64,000 nt of DNA from positions 32,879,475 through 32,943,474 of the forward strand of contig OY992832.1 of NCBI GenBank assembly GCA_963921425.1. The letters are read 5' to 3'. The position numbers and the translations under genes were made by a program. Source of the stretch: Dryas octopetala (lineage: Eukaryota > Streptophyta > Magnoliopsida > Rosales > Rosaceae). The notes under the pieces are model-generated. The model was not told the DNA's origin, did not search any database, and saw only the letters and a list, made by a program, of their open reading frames with translations. Below, piece after piece: positions 15,805 through 27,755 of this stretch; position 1 is the stretch's first letter, and every line of letters begins with the position of its first letter.

Positions 15805-16969
15805 GAGATGAGAGACAGAGAGAGCAAACAAACAAACAGAGTACGTCGGGTAATTCAAGGAAGAAGAAGTTTTAATTTCCTTATTAATTTATGCTTTGTG
15901 ACGAATTATTGAATAATAGTGTATACATGTATATCTTCAACGCTGGGAGTTAGCGTCGTCATCATGGCATCATCGCCTGCGGATTGCTGAATCCTTTATC
16001 ATTTACGCCGGCAAACGCTACCCATCCCCCATGTGGGACTGAGTGGGACCCACTGCACTCCTCCTCCTCAAAGATCGTCTGTTTTTCTCGGTTTGGGTTG
16101 GCCATCACCTCCCCAACTACTAATCCACGCATTAAATTTGGATTATACTCATTAATTTAGGTTTTATTCTTGCAGTCTTGCTCTGATTGCATTGTCTTAG
16201 GCTCTTAGCCAACTTTTTACTTGGAAGACGTATTTGTAGCTATCTTCTCGTTTTGTTTGTTAGTGATAATTTTTTTTTTTTTTGGGTACTGTGATAATTT
16301 AATTTCACGTTCACTGCAAAAATGAATAGTTTGCACACTTATCCAAGGGCTTGAAGTGGACCTAGAAACAAGTCCAAGCCTCCAAGAACACCAATCAGTT
16401 ATGCAGGCCCAGGCCCAGAAAAAGAATAGTTGTGGCTGACAATTATGTTAATGGCAATACACTATAGACTAAAACTGGAGAGGAGAATGCTTTTGTTTTT
16501 TGGACATGAGTGGAGTATGCTTAATATCAACTTAAAAATGGGAGTCCGAAGTTTGGGAAAGCCAATAACATAGGGGAGGAAAGCGATCGCATTTGTTAAA
16601 AGTAAAAGGTCACAGTTGAAGAGTGCAAAATTATGGAATGTGGTGACACTGAATTACAGGGAGCTTTTTGGTAGTCACTTCACTAAGACGAAGAAGGGAC
16701 CAAGCCAAGCAACAAAACAGAGAGAAATGACAAAACAAAATTGTAAAAGCCTGTTACACAAATAATAAGTATGACATATCAGTCACCAAAGGATACAACC
16801 ATCCACAAATTTCTTAAATAATCAACACAAAAAAAAAAGCTATACATTCCTCCCGTAGACAAAATACCAATGGGAAGTTACCTTACTTGCACCAAGTTCT
16901 TCAAGAACCCATCTACAGAGAATACACTGAACACAATGAACAACCATTCTCTTCTGATCCTAGAACCCA
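15805..16969. other. Thiolase promoter side and ALKBH2 3' flank
   Basis: The left part (15805 to about 16300) should hold the leader and promoter of the minus-strand thiolase gene. The right part should hold the 3' UTR of the AlkB-type gene. I see no further gene and no certain promoter element. Confidence 0.45.
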
Positions 16970-18215
16970 TCAGACAACATGCCTGAAGGTGAGGTTGATA
17001 CGAGTCGCCTCTACTTTTGACCGCTTAGGCACCGAGTGCATCCAATCCCTTTGAGTGTAACCCCTCATCACCAAGAGTGATCCATGCTTAAGTGTGAATG
17101 AGTGCTGATCATCATGGTTGCGCTTTAATCGCTTACTTGTAGTTTCTTGATCATTTCTTCTCTCTGGTATTCACACCAAAAAGGAACAAATTAATGGATC
17201 ATTGGATTGTAGTTGTAAGTCTTATCATTTTGTCAACAATACATGGGCAACAGATAAAACATAACAATGACACAACAAAAACTAGATGGTCCGTTAAGTA
17301 ATAAATGAACGAAACACTTTGAGAAGGGAGATGATGGTTGATTATTATTATACCTTGGGATGTTTTACTGGGTTTCTTCTTCAAGAGGAATTCACGTTCA
17401 CATCCCAAGGATAGGGACGCGATTTCAGGAGTAGATCCATAAAGCTTCTCATCATCAGAATGCCAAGCAACATAATCATTACCACCTTTATACCTATTCA
17501 GGAGCAAGCTATTAAAACTGCTGCCAGGAAGAGCTTTATGCACCTAGGGAGATAAATGAAGACATGACATGAGCCATGACACCATAGTAGGAATGAATTA
17601 TGAGCAAAGGATGATGAAATACGAATAATGAAAATCATGTAAGCATTCTTGTTACCGCTTCCAAGATTTGCTTAAGTGGGGGATGATCATCCCATGAATA
17701 GGCATGAGGCTGGTACCCACTGTAAACCAGTTGTGGCAGTCCTGGGCTTGCCACATAACATGTATCTCTAGGCTGCAAAATACAACAATGCTAGTTCGGT
17801 ACAATCAATCCTCAATTCAGGCATATAGAATTATACACAATTAAACCAACAATGTTTATGTTGCTCGTATGTACCAGAATTCCCAATATTTTGCATATAT
17901 TAAAATCCACAAAACCCAACTGATAATTGATAGACAAAAGGGCAAATTTCTATGGAAAATACAAACATAGAGAGAGACCTGGAGGCAGGATCGGCCGAAG
18001 ACACGAATGGTGGGTCGGGTCCAAGGGATATGGGTGTCGAGGTAATCGAACCATTGCCAAGCCTGATCGAAGCTTATGAACCTTGGTATGAACACCACTT
18101 CGCTTCCATTGCCCAGAAGCACCGTCTGTCTTTTCGCCTGTTTCTCACTATCCTCATTAGGGTTTGGGTTCGTTGGTTCACCCACCGCCACCTTCAACAA
18201 CTTCCTTAAACTCAT
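16970..18215 (-). CDS. ALKBH2: AlkB-type 2OG/Fe(II) dioxygenase, ALKBH2-like DNA repair demethylase
   Basis: Exons 18215-17979, 17772-17656, 17543-17354 and 17163-16970 join in phase to 245 residues plus TGA. ALKBH2 enzymes remove alkyl groups such as 1-methyladenine and 3-methylcytosine from DNA by oxidation, using Fe(II) and 2-oxoglutarate. Visible features: FIPRFISFDQAWQWFDYL (N-terminal part), IPWTRPTIRVFGRSC and PRDTCYVASPGL (nucleotide-recognition region), then SLLLNRYKGGNDYVAWHSDDE. The iron ligands are His146, Asp148 and His224 (DWMHSVPK). The 2OG-binding part is RINLTFR with Arg236 and Arg242. All catalytic residues are present. The start is the first ATG of the long first exon. An insertion of Lys/Arg-rich residues (about 182-200) precedes the last strand block. 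Confidence 0.95.
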
Positions 18216-19090
18216 CGACTACGATTTACGCGCCTGTTTGTTTGGGCCATAAATTGGCATTTAGTCATGGCAAAATTTTTTGGAAAGGATATGGGTGAGA
18301 AAAGGAAGCCGGCCTACCTTCTTTCATGAATTTGAGTCAAACTTTGGAAAAATTATAGGGTATAATCAATATACCGTTACGCGGTATAATTAATTCAACA
18401 TTCAACATGTAAGAGTATCATTGAACGATGTGTTTGTATTAATAGGATATAGTATTAATAATATTAATCCATATTATAACACATAGACTAGTTATATCAC
18501 GTGTTAATATATCAGTTATACAAAATAATTTTTCTAAATTAAACTAAGTGACGACTTAAATCGAGCATTAGGCATACATTTTTTTTTGTTACCGCCAAAT
18601 GGAGAGAGTTCAAAGGGGCTGCTAATGGGGTCCCAAAATCACAAGTTGCAAGAGTGATAACATGTTACAACTGTAAGTGTGCAGCTAGCCGTATGGAGCA
18701 AGAAAAATCAAGAGAGCTTTGGCCTGATTGGCGTGAGTAGAGTGGTCGGATGAATTCGGGATGGCTGGTTGTTTGATTAATAAGAATGGACGGTTGATTT
18801 CTTGATGTTTGTTTGACTTAAAGAAAGAGGAAGTGCATCCATGATGTAGAGATGCGTGGTTGAGTACTTGAGTTGCTTCACTAAAATCTCTAACTTGTAT
18901 TCATAAATAGATAGTCAAGGAAACAAGTGCCAGTAACGTGGCGCTGGCACATAAACATATGTATATATGTTATAAACATCAATATTGGCTTAAGAAGTGG
19001 GCTTTGGATAATTTTTCGTTTCGGAGAATAGAGGAAAAGAGTAGAATTTAAAGGATTAATTTGAAGGATTACAAGGCTGCCACATTTAAA
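18216..19090. other. ALKBH2 upstream region
   Basis: AT-rich sequence with no recognised gene. It should contain the ALKBH2 promoter. TTTAAA at 19085-19090 borders the element that starts at 19091. Confidence 0.4.
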
Positions 19091-20504
19091 TATAGCAAAT
19101 TACAAAAAAGTTAATAAAACATTTCATGATTACAAAAAAGTCGATACCAAATTTTCTATCTCATTTTAATCAATGAGATATTTTAATAAATTACATTTTA
19201 GTCAATTGGGCATTCCATTATCAGATTTCTCAAAATATCTCATGCGTTCATTTTATGTTTTTTTCCTTATTTTTATTTTGGTAATTTTGATATTTTGAGT
19301 AATTCTATTTTAGTCAATGGTCCACTGGCTCAGCCCATTACGAAAGTGGCGTCTGCTGTGCTCTGGCCCAGCCCATTACTATTATTGTGAACACCTTCTC
19401 TACAGTGCTGATGCTATATTGCTATTACACAAGTGAAGCATGAAGGTGTTTGAAGCTAGCGGGTGTGATGCCAATATAATGGTTTTTGCTTATCTTTCCA
19501 TTTGCACAATAACTTTTATTTGGAAAGTTTGGCACTGGATGACAAATAACTTTCTAAAGTTTCCGAAATCATTGTTCAATTTCTTATTTCTTCATCTGAA
19601 TAGCAGTGGGAAAGTTTGGTATTCTTGGAACAATACAATTGGCCTGCCAAGACAAATACGTAAGAACTTGTCATGTTGTGCCTTAGTCAGCCCTTTCTTC
19701 ATTTCTCTCTATTTCTCTAATGTCCCTACACTACTTGCCAGTGCAGTGTTACTCTAAGATAGTAACCAACTGGATATATATCAACAATTTTGCAAGCTAG
19801 CATGAATTTACTGTAATGAACTTTCGGGTGATCTTATACTGTATAATGTTTTTACTTGCACAAGAAATATTGGAGAACAAGTGGGGTTAATTTCCTCTCC
19901 CCTCTCCACTGTAGTATAGCTAATAAAACAATGATTTTGGTATTTATGTAAATTTTTTTTGTCATTGTCAATCCTGATCTGTTAAAACAACTCTCTTGGT
20001 GCAGATTTTTTTTGTGATTAATATGGTGCTGTCATATAGTTACTGATTTTGAATCGGTGATTATTTTCTAGTAAGAATAGATTATATTTCAATATATGTG
20101 TCACAGTATTTGTTATAGTGATTACATTTACTATTTTCTTTTTTGTTTGAGTTGGACTATGAGTAATATATAGTTCTTAAGTTGCACCTAGTTCACATAC
20201 CTAAAATTGACTATTTAAAATGGAATTAATGTTCATAATTATATAAATAAGAATAGAAACATCATAAAACAGTTACCAATTCAAAAACTGTGACTATCAC
20301 ATAGTTACCAATTCAAAAACGATTTATATATATGTTCCAAATATACAGTTTATGTATTTCTTTTATCATTCCTTTTTTTCTTGTAAATTTTTTATGTTGG
20401 AGGTTGATTTTACTAATTGGAAATTATATTACGTTTTATTAAGATGTTTGAGTTATTTAGTGTTGGATTGCATTGTTTATGTCTCAGTTTATGTGGAAGT
20501 GTTT

Positions 20505-20870
20505 GTTTCAGTATCTGTGTGATAGTATTTGTTTCAGTATCTGTGTGACAATGTCTGTTTCAGTATCTGTGTGACAATATGTGTTTCAGTATCTGTGTGA
20601 CAGTGTATGTTTCAGTATTTGTGTGACAATGTCTGTTTCAGTATCTGTGTAATAGTATCTGTTTGACAGTATTTGTTTTAGTATCTGTTTCAGTATCGGT
20701 GTGACAGTATTTGTTTAGGTTTTTACAGATACTGAAACAAATACTGATTTTCAGTATCTGTGTGACAATATCTATTTCAATATTTGTGTGACAGTAATTG
20801 TTTCAGTATTTATGTGACAATATCTGTTTAGGTTTTTACAGATACTGGTTTTCAGTATCTGTCACACAAT
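20505..20870. repeat. 26-bp tandem array
   Basis: About ten or more units of a 26-bp sequence built on TTTCAGTATCTGTGTGACAA plus six variable bases. Later units are degenerate, and some are inverted around 20726-20745 (AGATACTGAAAC). Confidence 0.85.
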
Positions 20871-20924
20871 TATTGATTTCGAATCAGTAATTTTCACACG
20901 GTGTCTAATATGCACATTGCCTAA

Positions 20925-21200
20925 CAGTGTCTAATATGTTTCCGAAACTGTGCGACAATTTTTAATTTAAAAACGGCATATTAGACACTGCATAATATGT
21001 TTTCGAAACTGTGTGACAATTTCTAATTTAAAATCGACATATTAGACACTACATAATATGTTTCCGAAACTGTGTGACAATTTTTAATTTAAAATCGGTA
21101 TATTAGACACGGCCTCTAATATTTTTTTGAAACTGTGCGATAATTTCTAATTTAAAATCGGTAATTGTGCGACAACTTTCAATTAAAAAATAGTGTCTAA
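20925..21200. repeat. About 60-70-bp tandem array
   Basis: Four units share AATATGTTTCCGAAACTGTG, then a GACAATTT(C/T)TAATTTAAAA block, then ATATTAGACACT. Each unit has a small internal dyad (TTTCCGAAA). Confidence 0.8.
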
Positions 21201-21239
21201 TCTGTACACTGCATGTTTCTAATATGCATCTTAAACAAG

Positions 21240-21510
21240 AGGATGAAGGGAAACAAGATGCAAGAAAAAAAAAAAAGAAGAAAAAATGAGGAAAAAAAAA
21301 TCATTACAGGTAGTTGCAGGTAAAAAAAGGTGAAAGGAAAAAAAAAAAAAAAAAAAGCTTACATGTTGCTGCAAGTAAAAAGAGGAGAAATGGAAAAAAA
21401 AAAAAAAAAAGTTACACGTTGCTGCAAGTGAAAAAATGAGAGAGGAAAAAAAAAAGAAAAAATGTTACACGTTGCTGTAGGTACAAAAAGGAGAAAGGGA
21501 AAGAAAAAAA
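21240..21510. repeat. A-rich tandem array
   Basis: Four or five units of about 60 bp, each with TTACACGTTGCTGCAAGT or a variant followed by a purine-rich run. Confidence 0.75.
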
Positions 21511-21895
21511 TTTGTTATTGATCTTTATTTTGGACATGTGTTAGCTTCTGATTAGTTGTTGACTTTTTTGTAATTTTCAAAATTAGGATATATTGCTAAC
21601 ATTAGCAATGGGTAAACAATGATTGACCTTTTTGTAATTTTCAGAATTAGGATATATTGTTGACATCATCGATGGGTAAGTATTGATTGACTTTTTTGAA
21701 ATTTATTTAAATTTTCATACATTAGTTGGTGATATTAGTGGCAGTGTTTGTAATTTGTAGTTTTTGTTATGTCATCTTTTTGTAAAATATATAATTTCAA
21801 AATAAGTCAATGGTGACTGTTTCGGGATTTCAAAATTTTTTACTGACCTATTTGTAATTTTGAAATGTTTTATTGATTTTTTTTGTAAATAGCCC

Positions 21896-23948
21896 TTTAA
21901 AATATATATGTATATGTAGCCTAGCCAAGTACAAAGGTTTTAATGACAAAAAAGTACTAGTCTTTACTTTTGAGTGAGCCCGATTTATTTTGAAAAGAGA
22001 CATGAAAGTTGGCCATCCAACCTCTTCTCATTTTACACCCAAGGTCTATATATGTCATCCGACATATCTCTCATCATTTTCTATCAAAATTTCTTTTATG
22101 CTATTCAGGCTACCTCCACCTTCAAAGTATCCTTTAATTGACCCAGGTTGCTTTTTCGAATTATTTCTATCCGTACAACCTCTCCATCATTTTCCACATA
22201 CAAATATCTTCTACCTAGCCCAAATGACTTTCTTTCTCTGTTTTTTATTTCTTGATTATCCGACCTCATTTTATGTTTATTTCACCCAAATATCATCTAT
22301 GTTGATTGCTCAACCTTGTGGACATGGTACGAAAATGATCTATTAAAATCTATTCGGGCAACTTTGTCCATGGTATCAAAAATGTTGATCGCCCAATCTC
22401 CCTTGGGCTAAATATTGAATCGACTAATCTAAGTTATGTGAAAAGGCCTATTTGAAGCCTGGTGAAAAGGCCTATTTGAGGCCGGGTGAAAAGGGTTATT
22501 TGAGGTCGGGCATAAAAGGTCTATTTGAGGCTAGGTTGTGGTGATAAATCATGAAAATGGCTTGACTTGAGTGATAAAAGGCCAAAACATTTAATTTATT
22601 ACTTTAAATAGTTAAAAGGCTCAATTTGTTATTTTTTATAAAATAAAAGAGTGATTCCGGCCTATTTGAGGTCTATTCTTTTTCTAGCATTTCGGTTGAG
22701 ATTTTATTGATTTTATCAGAGCCCATCGAACTCGGATAAGCCCAAAGCTCATTGGTGGAAATTCATTAGCCAATAATGGCTCCATCCAAGTTATACAAGG
22801 ATTTCTCATTCATCAAGAAGTTCTACTTGAACTTGAATTCCGCCCAAGGTAGAGCCATAATCCAAGTTAATGACTTTCCTAAAGTTAAGTGCAAGATCAA
22901 TAAAAAACCGGCCAAGGAAAGGATTCAGAAAGTCATGGAGACTAAGTATCTCAATTGAATCAAGAAGCCAAGACGTTCAAGTAAAGAGTCTAAGTATGGA
23001 AATGATTTCAATCAGTCATCAATGCTCAAGATTATGTGGTTATCAAAGAAGAATTAACCAAGAATCTAGTCGAATCTTGAATTCAAGAGAGTTCAAATCT
23101 CTTCTGAACTAGGAGTTGAAAGGGAATTTCGGGCCAAGTAATGCCTCATTGCCTAGCTAAACCCTATATATAGATGCATTCGAGAGAAAAGACACAGATT
23201 CATCATTCAACACACAAGCTCTCAAGAAACACTACTCAAGTTCTTTTGCTTTCAAGTTTTCTTTGTGCTTCCGTTCGAAGTGCTTTTAGGTTTTCAATAG
23301 CTTTTAGTTTCAAGTTTACTAGGTTTGTAGCTTTGCCATCATCCTTCCAAAGACTTGTGATATTACCCTATTTTTTTGGAAAAATTGGATATACACCCAT
23401 TTTTAAATTTGTCACGTAGGATTATCCATTTTTTGCAGAAAATTCATTTTGTGATTTCCTCTTTTACCCTTTGAGTTGGCAAAAGATAAATTTTAATTTT
23501 GTCAATTAATGCTTTATTTCAACTTTCAAGGTATTATCATGAAAATTTTTTTGTAATTAATCCCAATTAATTTATGAAGTTGAATATTAAGATTTTTCAT
23601 TTCTAATTTTTGTTTTCAAATTTCAAAGTTTATGCGTTTTCCAAATTAGTGTGTATTAATGCCTTATTTCAAGGTTTTATCATTTATTTTTTTGGTAATT
23701 AATTGTAATTTATGTTTGACTTTAAAAATTAAGTATATCCTTTTGAATTTTGTTTTCAAATTTCAAAATAAGTGTTTTCTTATCCAAATTAGTGTGTTAT
23801 GACCAACATTCAAAGATAAAGAAGAAACATTATTTACATTTTCCAAACATCATTAAGCTTTCATCATCACATGTTCTTTAGGTTAATAATTTCAAAAGTT
23901 CTACACGGCGTTTTTTTGTAGTATTTTTAAAGTTTCCATTCATCCTTA
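21896..23948. other. Intergenic, with LTR-like features
   Basis: A ~30-bp tandem repeat (AAAAGGCCTATTTGAGGCC type) sits at 22440-22535. A TATATATAGATGC box at 23164 is followed by a leader-like sequence. The 60-codon frame at 22776-22958 starts MAPSKLYKDFSFIKKF and has no recognised domain. The stretch may be a decayed LTR retrotransposon piece; I found no PBS or polymerase. Confidence 0.35.
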
Positions 23949-25130
23949 CTTACAGGCAAGGAGTAAAATTTCGGTTTCGAAAAAATTTTCAATGGAAATT
24001 TCGACGGAAATTTTCTTGGAAATTTCGATTAAAATTTCGATTTCGATAAAATTAGATAAAAACGACGAAAATTGTTATCAAAATACGGAAATTTTGAATG
24101 AAACTTGACTATATGTTTATTTAACATATTATCTACTATATTAATAAAAAACATTGAAGAAACCAAATTATATAATAGGTTTCATGTGATATAAGATGAA
24201 TATAATGCGCGTTGGAGGCAAATACTGTTAAACAAAATTAGTATAATGAATAATGAATTTAGTATATTCTTTATACTCTATAATCTATACACTAACCCTA
24301 ATACTAAACCCTATATACTCTATATACTCTAATACTTTTTATACTCTATAATCTATGCACTAAACCCTATATACTGTATATTCTTTAAGATATGGACCAT
24401 ATGGTATAAGATATTATGATTTAGGCCCCTTTAGGATATTTTTAATTATTTTTTATATAAAAGTGTATTAGGGTTTAGGGTTTAAAAACAACTATACGAA
24501 ACTCCAAATTATTTTTTTTCTTTCCAATTGCCCAAAGGCCTCAAATCCCAATCAACCCTAAAGTTTTTTCTTTGTTTTTTTCTCTTTTTATTTTTTTTTT
24601 TTATTTTTTTTTTCTTTCTTTCCTTCCTTTTCTTTTTTATTTTTCTTTTCTTCCTTTTCTTTTCTTTTCTTTTTTGTTTCTTTCCTTCCTTTTACTTTTA
24701 AGTTAACTTGTAACTTTGTAAGCAATATACATTGATGATGCCATGATGGTCATTCATTTGCTTTATCATCAGTGGTGGGAATTCCATTTTAGTTAAAATT
24801 GTTGATAAGATCTTGTTGTTTTTTGTCATTTTCTGTCAATAAATTGTAACCCAGATCAAATCCTATCTCCTCTACCTAGGCATGACAGTATGTTGGCATG
24901 TCTTTTTTTTTTTTTTTTTTTCCTTCCTCTTCCTCCTACAGTCCTACCCATGACTCCCTTTCTTTCTCTTCTTCTTCACAGTCTTCTTTCTTTCTTCCTC
25001 CCTTTTCCTCCTTGCCCATGACTCTCCCTCTTCTTCTTCCCCACCAAGCACCAGCCCCCTGCCTCTCTCCCCCCAACCCAGTCCATCCCCGACACACTCC
25101 CACTCACTCAGCCCCTCCCAGCCCCTTTTC

Positions 25131-25492
25131 TGTGAGACCCTGTATTTCCAGATAATTATTTTAAATATTTTGAGAATTTATTTTAAGGATTTTGGAAATT
25201 TATTTGGAATTTAAAAAGGTTTTAATTTAATTTTAATTATTTAATTATTTTTGTTTTAAATTGGGCTTGACCCAAAGTTAACTTTTAAAATTAGTGGACT
25301 TTTGATTCAGACTTTGGGCACGTTGGATAGGTCGCGAGTTCACGAGTTCATAGACACGTAGCACGCGTCGATCGGAGTTATGGTTTGAAAGTTACGGACA
25401 TCTGAAGTAAAGGGCAATTTTGTAATTTTTACAAAAGGGTTTTAAAACCCAAAAATCAGATTTTTATCCCATTCTCTCTCCTCTCTCCCGGT

Positions 25493-25556
<64 letters not shown>

Positions 25557-25896
25557 TCGCCGCGCCTGCCACCGGCGCGTGGCGGCGCGTCCGGCCATGG
25601 CTGGCAACGGGACCGGCTCAGATCTCCTCGCCGTTCTTTCTTCTTCCTCCCCCTGGTGGCGGCGCAGCCCAGAAACCTCCCCCGACTCGCGAACCAGCTG
25701 AGGCCGATCCTTGGAGCTCCGGCGGCGATCTCACTCTTTCGGCGACGACGCGACCTCCCATCACCTGGGTTGTCTTCCTCTCGTCACGGCGAGTCTGCTC
25801 ATGTGCTTCTCTGGCTCCAACGACCCCGCACGGCGGCGGATCGAAGATTTTGGGCCGCGGCTGCTCCGGCGGATTTCTGCGATTCGGGGCGTTACA
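25131..25896 (+). mobile_element. Solo LTR, Ty3/gypsy-like
   Basis: It runs from TGTGAGACCC to GGGGCGTTACA and is flanked by a perfect 5-bp duplication, TTTTC (25126-25130 and 25897-25901). No internal region is present, so it is a solo LTR left by recombination. Start and end resemble plant chromovirus LTRs (family inference). It holds a (CT)n microsatellite at about 25497-25553. Confidence 0.88.
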
Positions 25897-26064
25897 TTTT
25901 CCCCCAAACCCAGCCCTTCCCAGCCCCTTTTCCCCCGAACCCAGACCCCTCCCAGCCCCTTTTCCCCCAAACCCAGCCGAAATTTCGGGAAATTTCGCCA
26001 ATTTCGCCGAAACAATTACCGAAAATAATTGGGTATGTGATAAAATTTCGGTGACCCAAAAAAA

Positions 26065-26098
26065 CGAAATTTTCGGCGAAATTTCGCCGAAAATTTCG
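26065..26098. repeat. 34-bp perfect palindrome
   Basis: Centre TTTTCGGCGAAA|TTTCGCCGAAAA, extended by CGAAA and TTTCG on the outsides. It lies just inside the right terminal repeat of copy 1. In copy 2 the outermost base pair is lost. Confidence 0.9.
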
Positions 26099-26121
26099 AA
26101 ATTTCATTCCTTGCTTACAGG

Positions 26122-26918
26122 TATGTAATGTGTTATTTTGTTTTGGTTGTGTTTGTGGTTTGTTCGATCTTCTTCTGCTTCTTTTATTTTTTTCTTCTTT
26201 GATCTTCCTTTTCTTTGATTTTTCTTCATCTTCTATCATTCTTCACCATCAATCTTCGATCATCATCTTATGTTCTTTAGGTTAACATTTTTCTTGACCT
26301 GAACGATAAATATCTTCTTCTTTTTCTTATTTTGTTTTATATACATGAGTCCAAGGTATTGTGTTGGATTTATTATATTCTTATTAGATTTTTTTTTAAC
26401 CCAAAGTAGAGGCTTATTGTGTTCATTTTTTTAATCTATATTATAGGTATATTATATGTATATTGGGTGTTTAATTTTTTTTTTTTTTGTATTTGAGTGT
26501 TTCTACGTTGATGTTCATAATTGGTAACAATTTTGTTTTTCAATTAGATGCATGAATCATGAAATTTTATCAATAAAAACATTCAAAATTAAGAGTAATA
26601 AATGCCTTAAATCATGGATCTTTAAATATATATATATTTCTCAAATAGGAGCAATAACATCTTTCATAAATATCCACAAATTCATGCATAAGTCATTATC
26701 TGACGTGAAAAAAAAACCCTACACACATTTATTTACCAGTCGGGCCTACTCTAAAATATGGTATTAAAAATGGAGGTATATTTAAACGACCCTATTTTAG
26801 CATTTCGCAGAAAGCAACTATTGTAGGTGGTTTTTTTTTTTTTTTTTCCTAATAAAAAATTGCTATTTTAGCTATAGCATTTAGCATTTAACAACATCAT
26901 TGTGCATGCTCTTTTTAG
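26122..26918. other. Intergenic, no gene
   Basis: AT-rich. A MITE-like end CATTGTGCATGCTC at about 26899-26912, directly left of the next element, suggests a second truncated Harbinger-type MITE. Confidence 0.4.
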
Positions 26919-27283
26919 AGCATGTACAATGGAAAAAAACTAAAAGTTATGCTAAATACTTTATTTTTAGTTTTTTGTTATAACTTTTGTGGTTTTTGCT
27001 CCAATGGTATAAAAGATATAATCTTAAATCTTGTGTTCAACCAATAAGAACAAGTCATGTGTATAGAACATTGACTCTATCACTCATATGAAGTTTAATT
27101 CTCTCTCTTGTAGGACCTACACCTTCAACAACCTCTCTTTTCTCTCTCTTCCCAATCAATCAACTCCCATCAACCAACACCAATTTTCTATTTCCTCACA
27201 TGCTTGCTTTTTCTGATGTGGGGCCATAATTTTCTTGATAAATGCTAAACATAAGCATTCCATTGTAGTGAGTTTTTTTTTAG

Positions 27284-27695
27284 GGCTGCTATTTGCACAC
27301 CTTTTTTTTTTTTTTTTTTTTTTTTTTTCTTTTTGCACACATTTTTCTCTTACACACCTCCTACCATCTTCTAAAATTTAAAATTTCTCTTTTACACACC
27401 CCTCCCATTACCAAAATACCCCAACCTCATTAATCTTACCAAAATTTCTCACTACACACCCACCTAATCCAAACACTACACACCCCACCTCAAATGTGAA
27501 TTTTTAAATTAAAAAAAAAAAAACAAAGAACAAAAAAAAAAAAAAAAGAGAAATGTTGAAACCAGCCCAGCCCCTCCCTCAGCCTCTACCATCCCAGCCC
27601 CTCGATCCCTTTCCCTCATCCACCCCGACAACCTCCCTCCCTTCCCCTCCCTCACCGACCACCTCCCTCCCACTCTCCTTCTCTCACCCGACCAC

Positions 27696-27755
<60 letters not shown>

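Larger units (their letters stand above)
19091..21895. mobile_element. Non-coding terminal-repeat element, about 2.8 kb
   Basis: The two ends are imperfect inverted repeats of about 55 bp. The left end has AATTACAAAAAAGTTAATAA and the right end, reversed, has ATTTACAAAAAAAATCAATA; both continue with AAAACATTTC. TTTAAA stands on both sides (19085-19090 and 21896-21901). The interior is mostly tandem arrays (20505-21510) and repeated blocks at 21540-21880. There is no transposase. Superfamily is uncertain; long AT-rich terminal repeats fit a Mutator-type element. Confidence 0.6.
23957..26113. mobile_element. hAT-like non-autonomous element, copy 1, carrying a solo LTR
   Basis: The terminal inverted repeats are CAAGGAGTAAAATTTCG (left) and CAAGGAATGAAATTTCG (right, reversed). 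A perfect 8-bp target duplication CTTACAGG lies at 23949-23956 and 26114-26121, as expected for hAT. Subterminal sequence is full of AAATTTCG-type repeats. A solo LTR (25131-25896) and a (CT)n run are nested inside. A ~600-bp pyrimidine-rich part (about 24440-25045) is absent from copy 2 at 47029. There is no transposase. Confidence 0.88.

Noticed and set aside
17952-18209. Plus-strand 85-codon frame
   Set aside because: It lies opposite the first exon of the ALKBH2-like gene, which has the clear family match.
20505-20870. CRISPR-like array
   Set aside because: The units are contiguous 26-bp tandem repeats with no unique spacers, in a plant genome.
22776-22958. 60-codon frame starting MAPSKLYKDF
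   Set aside because: It has a start codon and fair composition, but no recognised domain and no gene context. I keep it only as part of an LTR-like region.
25618-26239. Several overlapping open frames on both strands with Pro- or Gly-rich text
   Set aside because: They lie in the GC-rich end of the solo LTR and the terminal repeats of a hAT-like element. Frames are open on both strands because of base composition.
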